From Comamonadaceae bacterium (GTDB taxonomy: Bacteria; Pseudomonadota; Gammaproteobacteria; Burkholderiales; Burkholderiaceae_C): DNA of 37,701 nt. The translations under genes were made by a program, and so were the position numbers. Numbering within the stretch: the stretch's first letter is position 1; the number at the start of each line of letters is the position of its first letter. Under the pieces are notes generated by a model, which saw only the letters and a list, made by a program, of their open reading frames with translations, was not told where the DNA came from and did not search any database. Below, piece by piece: positions 33,965 through 37,701 of this stretch. The stretch lies in assembly GCA_004144865.1 (NCBI GenBank), contig SEAY01000021.1:1-37701 (forward strand), in the 5' to 3' direction.

Positions 33965-34369
33965 TCAGAGCAGGGCGTAGGTCGTGGTCGCCCGACAGGC
34001 GCTCTTCCCATCGTTGGCGCCCCGGATGTCGATCTCGCCGAAAGCCAGCGTCTTGCCGGCGCGCAGCACGCGCGCCTGCACCAGGGCATCCTGGCCCGAC
34101 AGCGGCTTGAGGAAGCTGGTGTTCATCTGCACCGTGGTGCAGGGCCGGAAGGCGCCGGACTGGTTGATGAGCGCCAGCACCATGGCGGTGTCCGCGGCGG
34201 CCATCATGGCCTGGCCGCAGAGCATTTCGCCCACGCGGGACAGCTTGGCGTCCTGCGGCAGGCGCAGCGTCACGCTGTCGGCATCGAAGGCCTCCACCAC
34301 GAGGCCCAGGTCCTGCACCCAGGGCGCGAAGTATTCGGGCAACGCGCCCTGCAGCGTTTCCTTCTCCAT
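33965..34369 (-). CDS. Hotdog-fold thioesterase (PaaI family)
   Basis: 134-residue PaaI-type thioesterase. LCGQAMMAAADTAMVLALINQ is the active-site helix region, followed by CTTVQMNTSFLKPLSGQDALVQARVLRAGKTLAFGEIDI, the usual strand pattern. It probably hydrolyses an aromatic or medium-chain acyl-CoA. The ATG overlaps the stop of the threonine deaminase gene (TGATG) with GGAGGAG upstream, so the two are coupled. This differs in sequence from the thioesterase at 9681. Confidence 0.86.
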   Translation of the reverse strand: MEKETLQGALPEYFAPWVQDLGLVVEAFDADSVTLRLPQDAKLSRVGEMLCGQAMMAAADTAMVLALINQSGAFRPCTTVQMNTSFLKPLSGQDALVQARVLRAGKTLAFGEIDIRGANDGKSACRATTTYALL

Positions 34370-35568
34370 CAGATCTCCTCCGCTTCGAAGCCGGCGGCGC
34401 GCAGCGCCTCCAGCAGGGACTGCACGTGTTCGCGCCCACGCGTCTGCACGACCAGTTCGATCTCCACGTTCTGCGCGGCCAGCAGCGTGAAGGCGCGCTG
34501 GTGATGCACCTCGTCGATGTTGCCGCCCGCCTCGCTGACGATCGCCGTGATCTTCGCCAGCGAGCCGGGCACGTCGCGCGCGCACACCTTCAGCCGCACC
34601 AACCGCCCGGCGCGCACCATGCCGCGCTGGATGATGGCCGCCAGCAGCATCGGGTCGATGTTGCCGCCGCCCAGCACCGCCCCGACCTTGCGCCCGGTGA
34701 AGCGCTGCGGCTCCTTCATCATGGCGGCCAGCGGCGCCGCGCCGGCGCCCTCGACCAGGGTCTTCTCGATGTCCAGCAGCATCACGATGCCCTGCTCGAT
34801 GTCGCCCTCGTCCACCAGCAGGATGTCGTCGACGTACTGCTCCACCAGCTGCTGCGTGAAGTGCCCCGGCCGCCCGACCGCGATGCCTTCCGCGATCGTC
34901 GATCCGCCCTGCGGCAGCGACTGGTGCTTCACCGCATTGAACATGTTGGGAAAGCGCAGCGCCTGCACGCCGATCACGCGGATGCCCGGCTTCAGCGCCT
35001 TGGCGGCGGCCGCGATCCCGCCGATCAGACCGCCGCCGCCGATAGCCACCACCAGCGTGTCCAGCTGCGGCACGGCCTCCAGCATCTCCAGCGCCACCGT
35101 GCCCTGGCCGGCGATGATGGCTTCGTCGTCGTAGGGATGCACGAAGGTGAGCTGCTGAGCCTGCGCGAGCTCCTGGGCGTGGGCGCGCGCCTCCTCCAGC
35201 GTGTCCCCGTGCAGCACCACCTCGGCGGCGAAGCTGCGCGTGCGCTCCACCTTCACCATGGGCGTGAAACGCGGCATGACGATCACGGCCCGCAGCCCGA
35301 GCCGCTGCGCGTGGTACGCCACGCCCTGCGCGTGGTTGCCGGCGCTCATGGCGATCACGCCGTGCTTCTTCTCGTCGTTGCTGAGCTGCACCAGCTTGTT
35401 GCAGGCGCCGCGCTCCTTGAAGGAAGCGGTGAACTGCAGGTTCTCGAACTTCAGGAACACCTGGGAGCCGGTGATCTGCGAGAGCGTGCGCGATTCCACA
35501 CACGGCGTGTTCAGCACCTGCCCATGCAGGCGGGCGGCGGCGGCGCGGATGTCTTGCAGTCCGATCAT
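34369..35568 (-). CDS. ilvA: Threonine ammonia-lyase (threonine dehydratase) with ACT domain
   Basis: 399-residue PLP enzyme converting threonine to 2-oxobutyrate and ammonia, first step of isoleucine synthesis or threonine breakdown. PLP-binding Lys51 in TASFKERGA, SAGNHAQGVAYHAQRLG, and the phosphate-binding loop IGGGGLIGG (about 176-184). The C-terminus from about 325 is a single ACT-like domain (VCARDVPGSLAKITAIVSEAGGNIDEVHHQ), as in short TdcB/IlvA forms, shorter than the 500-residue E. coli IlvA. The length and single ACT domain suggest the short TdcB-like type; the biosynthetic or catabolic role is not certain. The ATG lacks a clear ribosome site. Followed by the coupled thioesterase. 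Confidence 0.9.
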   Translation of the reverse strand: MIGLQDIRAAAARLHGQVLNTPCVESRTLSQITGSQVFLKFENLQFTASFKERGACNKLVQLSNDEKKHGVIAMSAGNHAQGVAYHAQRLGLRAVIVMPRFTPMVKVERTRSFAAEVVLHGDTLEEARAHAQELAQAQQLTFVHPYDDEAIIAGQGTVALEMLEAVPQLDTLVVAIGGGGLIGGIAAAAKALKPGIRVIGVQALRFPNMFNAVKHQSLPQGGSTIAEGIAVGRPGHFTQQLVEQYVDDILLVDEGDIEQGIVMLLDIEKTLVEGAGAAPLAAMMKEPQRFTGRKVGAVLGGGNIDPMLLAAIIQRGMVRAGRLVRLKVCARDVPGSLAKITAIVSEAGGNIDEVHHQRAFTLLAAQNVEIELVVQTRGREHVQSLLEALRAAGFEAEEI

Positions 35569-35625
35569 GGGAGGGGATTGTGCTTGTCCTGCGGACCGGC
35601 GGTGCAGCGGCCACCGCCGCGCGGC

Positions 35626-35655
35626 TTTCCATGTAGCATCAACCCGCGCTATCGT
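35626..35655 (+). promoter_or_regulatory. Promoter for the AAA ATPase gene
   Basis: -35 TTTCCA (35626-35631), 18-bp spacer, -10 TATCGT (35650-35655), 28 bases before the TTG start. Both boxes keep four of six consensus bases. Confidence 0.4.
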
Positions 35656-35683
35656 AAGGCGCCCCCCTGCCCACGGAGGTCGA

Positions 35684-37701
35684 TTGGCCAAGCGTTCGCT
35701 GGATCTGCAAGTGTTGCCCTCACCGGGTCTCAAGGACGCGCCCGTCCTCGACCTGATGTGCTCGCACTTCGTCCTCACGCTCGCGGCGAAGCAGGGCGGG
35801 AAGTTCAACGTGCGGCGCGACCTCAATGGCCTGCTGTCGCTGGCCGGGCGGCACCTGGTGTGGCCGCTGCCGTCGCTGGAGCGCCTGCGCGAATTCCTGG
35901 GGCGGCGCTGCAAGGACAACGAGTTCTGGCGCGGGCACGAGCAGCTCGCGCCGCGCGAATTCCTGGAACGCCACGGCGTCTGGCGCGGCCCGTACGAGGA
36001 AGGCACGCTGTTCTTCTACCTGGACGAATACGCGAAGGACCAGCCCAAGGACCTGCTGTCGGTGCTGGCCGTCACGGGCGACTGGCTGACGCACGCGCTC
36101 AAGAAGCACTCCACGCTGGTGGAGAAGAACATCGACGCGCTGGCCACCCTGCTGCAGTTGAACAAGGCCGAACGCGCGTTGCTGCTGTATGGAACGCTGG
36201 CGCGCTACCAGCGCGACCTGCGCAGCCTGCTGGTGGAGTTCAAGGTGAACAACGCCCCGGAGGCGTATGCCGCGATCGCGGAAGTGGCGGGCGTCAATGC
36301 CGCCGACGTCGGCGAGGCGCTGCGCGCCGGCTCGCGCCTGGAGCGCATCGGCCTGGTGGAGAACCTGATCTCGGAGCACAACATCACGGACCTGGCGGAC
36401 CTGATGAAGGTGAGCGAGAAGCTGCCGCCGGTGCTGATGCGCGAGTACCGCGACCAGAGCGAGCTGATGGCGGTGTTCACGCGGCCGTCGGCGAAGAGCG
36501 ATCTCACGCTGGAGGATTTCGGCTTCGTCGAGGACGACGTGCGCGTGCTGCGGGCCTTGCTGCGCAACGCCATCGACCGCAAGGAGCCCGGCGTCAACGT
36601 GCTGCTGTACGGCCCGCCGGGGACCGGCAAGACCGAACTCGCCAAGGTGGTGGCGCAGGCCGCGGGGCTGGAACTGTTCGAGGTGGAGTACGCGGACCGC
36701 GACGGCAATTCGCTGAGCGGCCGCGATCGCTACCGCTCGCTGCAGATCGCGCAGGTGTTCCTCAAGGGCAGTGCGCAGGCGGCGCTGCTGTTCGACGAGG
36801 TGGAGGACGTGTTCCCGCCGATCTCCAGCGAGGCCGCGCAACTGATGGCCCGCGCCGAGCAGATCGTCGCGCCGCCTTCGGGCAGCGTGAGCGGCAAGGC
36901 GTGGGTGAACCAGATCCTCGAATCGAATCCCGTGCCCACGATCTGGGTGACCAACCGCATCGAGCAGATCGACCCCGCCTTCCGCCGCCGCTTCGCCTAC
37001 CACCTCGAACTGAAGTCGCCGCCGCCGGGAGCGCGCGAGGGCCTGGTGCGCAAGACGCTGGAAGGCGTGCACGTCTCGCCCGCCTTCGTGGCGAGGCTCA
37101 CCGAGCGCAAGGGGCTCACGCCGGCGCAGATCCGCACGGCGGTGCGCTTCGCCGGCCTTGCCGCGGCGGAAGGCATGCAGGCCGAAGACCTGATCGAGCG
37201 GCAGCTGCGCAACGCCGACCGGGCGCTGGGCACGCGCAGCACCGACGGCGGCGCGCGTCCTTGCGTGACGACGTACGACCTGGACATGCTGAACGTGGAG
37301 TCGCGCTTCGAGGTGCCGCGCATCGTGGAAGCCTTGCGTGCGCGTGGCCACGGCACCCTGTGCTTCTACGGCGCGCCCGGTACCGGCAAGACGGCGCTGG
37401 CCGAGCACATCGCGCGCAGTCTCGACAAGCCGCTGCTGATCAAGCAGGCGAGCGACCTCATGAGCAAATTCGTCGGCGAAACTGAGCAGAACATGGCGGC
37501 CATGTTCCGCGAGGCCGAGGCCGAAAAGGCGGTGCTGCTGCTGGACGAGGCCGACAGCTTCCTGCAGGACAGGCGCGGCGCGCAGCGCACCTACGAGGTG
37601 ACCGAGGTCAACGAGATGCTGCAGGGCATGGAGCGCTTCGCCGGCATCTTCGTGTGCACCACCAACCTGATGGACCGCATCGACCAGGCGGCGCTGCGCC
37701 G
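35684..37701 (+). CDS. Tandem AAA-type ATPase (partial, runs off the window)
   Basis: At least 672 codons, open to the end of the window. The start is a TTG with GGAGG four bases upstream; no ATG fits. After about 300 residues of helical N-terminal region come two AAA modules. Module 1 has Walker A GPPGTGKT (310-317) and LLFDEVEDVF (Asp371, Glu372); module 2 has Walker A GAPGTGKT (563-570), LLLDEADSFL (Asp621, Glu622), and TTNLMDRID as sensor 1. Resembles COG0464-type double AAA proteins (SpoVK/CDC48-like layout) with an unusual N-domain. Probably remodels a protein complex; the target is unknown. Divergent from ilvA. Confidence 0.85.
   Translation, partial: MAKRSLDLQVLPSPGLKDAPVLDLMCSHFVLTLAAKQGGKFNVRRDLNGLLSLAGRHLVWPLPSLERLREFLGRRCKDNEFWRGHEQLAPREFLERHGVWRGPYEEGTLFFYLDEYAKDQPKDLLSVLAVTGDWLTHALKKHSTLVEKNIDALATLLQLNKAERALLLYGTLARYQRDLRSLLVEFKVNNAPEAYAAIAEVAGVNAADVGEALRAGSRLERIGLVENLISEHNITDLADLMKVSEKLPPVLMREYRDQSELMAVFTRPSAKSDLTLEDFGFVEDDVRVLRALLRNAIDRKEPGVNVLLYGPPGTGKTELAKVVAQAAGLELFEVEYADRDGNSLSGRDRYRSLQIAQVFLKGSAQAALLFDEVEDVFPPISSEAAQLMARAEQIVAPPSGSVSGKAWVNQILESNPVPTIWVTNRIEQIDPAFRRRFAYHLELKSPPPGAREGLVRKTLEGVHVSPAFVARLTERKGLTPAQIRTAVRFAGLAAAEGMQAEDLIERQLRNADRALGTRSTDGGARPCVTTYDLDMLNVESRFEVPRIVEALRARGHGTLCFYGAPGTGKTALAEHIARSLDKPLLIKQASDLMSKFVGETEQNMAAMFREAEAEKAVLLLDEADSFLQDRRGAQRTYEVTEVNEMLQGMERFAGIFVCTTNLMDRIDQAALR

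Noticed and set aside
34426-37485. A 1019-codon rightward open frame
   Set aside because: It runs antisense over the thioesterase-coupled ilvA gene and then out of frame through the AAA ATPase. The protein is Arg/Ala/His-rich without motifs, while the other frames encode clear families.

Overview
The window is GC-rich DNA densely packed with genes. Its content points to a betaproteobacterium of the Burkholderiales, most likely Comamonadaceae (Ramlibacter/Variovorax-like). The reasons are the mnmG-rsmG-lysE-parA-parB order, the GTP-type PEP carboxykinase, the family choices and the codon use. That placement is inferred from gene order and protein character, not from a search.

Layout. (1) 1-5660 is a chromosome-maintenance block: mnmG, rsmG, a LysE-type exporter, parA, a small RBBP9/YdeN-type serine hydrolase and parB, all rightward with start/stop overlaps at several joints. 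mnmG carries two perfect 16-bp parS sites in its coding sequence and rsmG a weaker palindromic relative, so the partition system's DNA targets sit beside its protein genes. (2) 5661-12425 is general metabolism: a secreted DUF4124-like protein, an FAD-linked D-lactate dehydrogenase-type enzyme, an exported EF-hand protein, a PduO-type cobalamin adenosyltransferase, a hotdog thioesterase, an NCS2 uracil/xanthine permease and an alpha/beta hydrolase. (3) 12437-13265 is a small TetR circuit: tetR, a 37-residue protein and the hydrolase, with two matching operator palindromes. (4) 13283-14917 is an envelope pair (exported protein plus lipoprotein) behind a perfect CRP-type palindrome. (5) 14954-18815 holds a putative metal-dependent cyclase/hydrolase, a divergent acetoacetyl-CoA synthetase and a DMT exporter. 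(6) 18885-23910 is a MarR-controlled divergent catabolic locus: MarR and flavin reductase leftward; a NicX-like ring-cleavage dioxygenase, NicD-like hydrolase, acyl-CoA-dehydrogenase-fold flavoprotein and M14 carboxypeptidase rightward. It resembles lower pyridine-ring degradation. (7) 24008-28770 has a molybdopterin hydroxylase large subunit without partner subunits, dadA and a divergent ArgP-type regulator. (8) 28780-37701 has small membrane proteins, a phosphoesterase, a LysR regulator opposite a two-gene operon of unknown small proteins, pckG, threonine deaminase coupled to a thioesterase, and a tandem AAA ATPase that runs off the window.

Intergenic spaces at gene 3' ends carry a family of short hairpins with a GTAG head, the hallmark of REP elements. 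Six units lie in four loci. I saw no rRNA, tRNA, CRISPR array, transposase or prophage gene. The only gene-free stretches over 200 bases are 5661-5875 (repeat hairpins) and 33469-33751 (pckG leader and a terminator).
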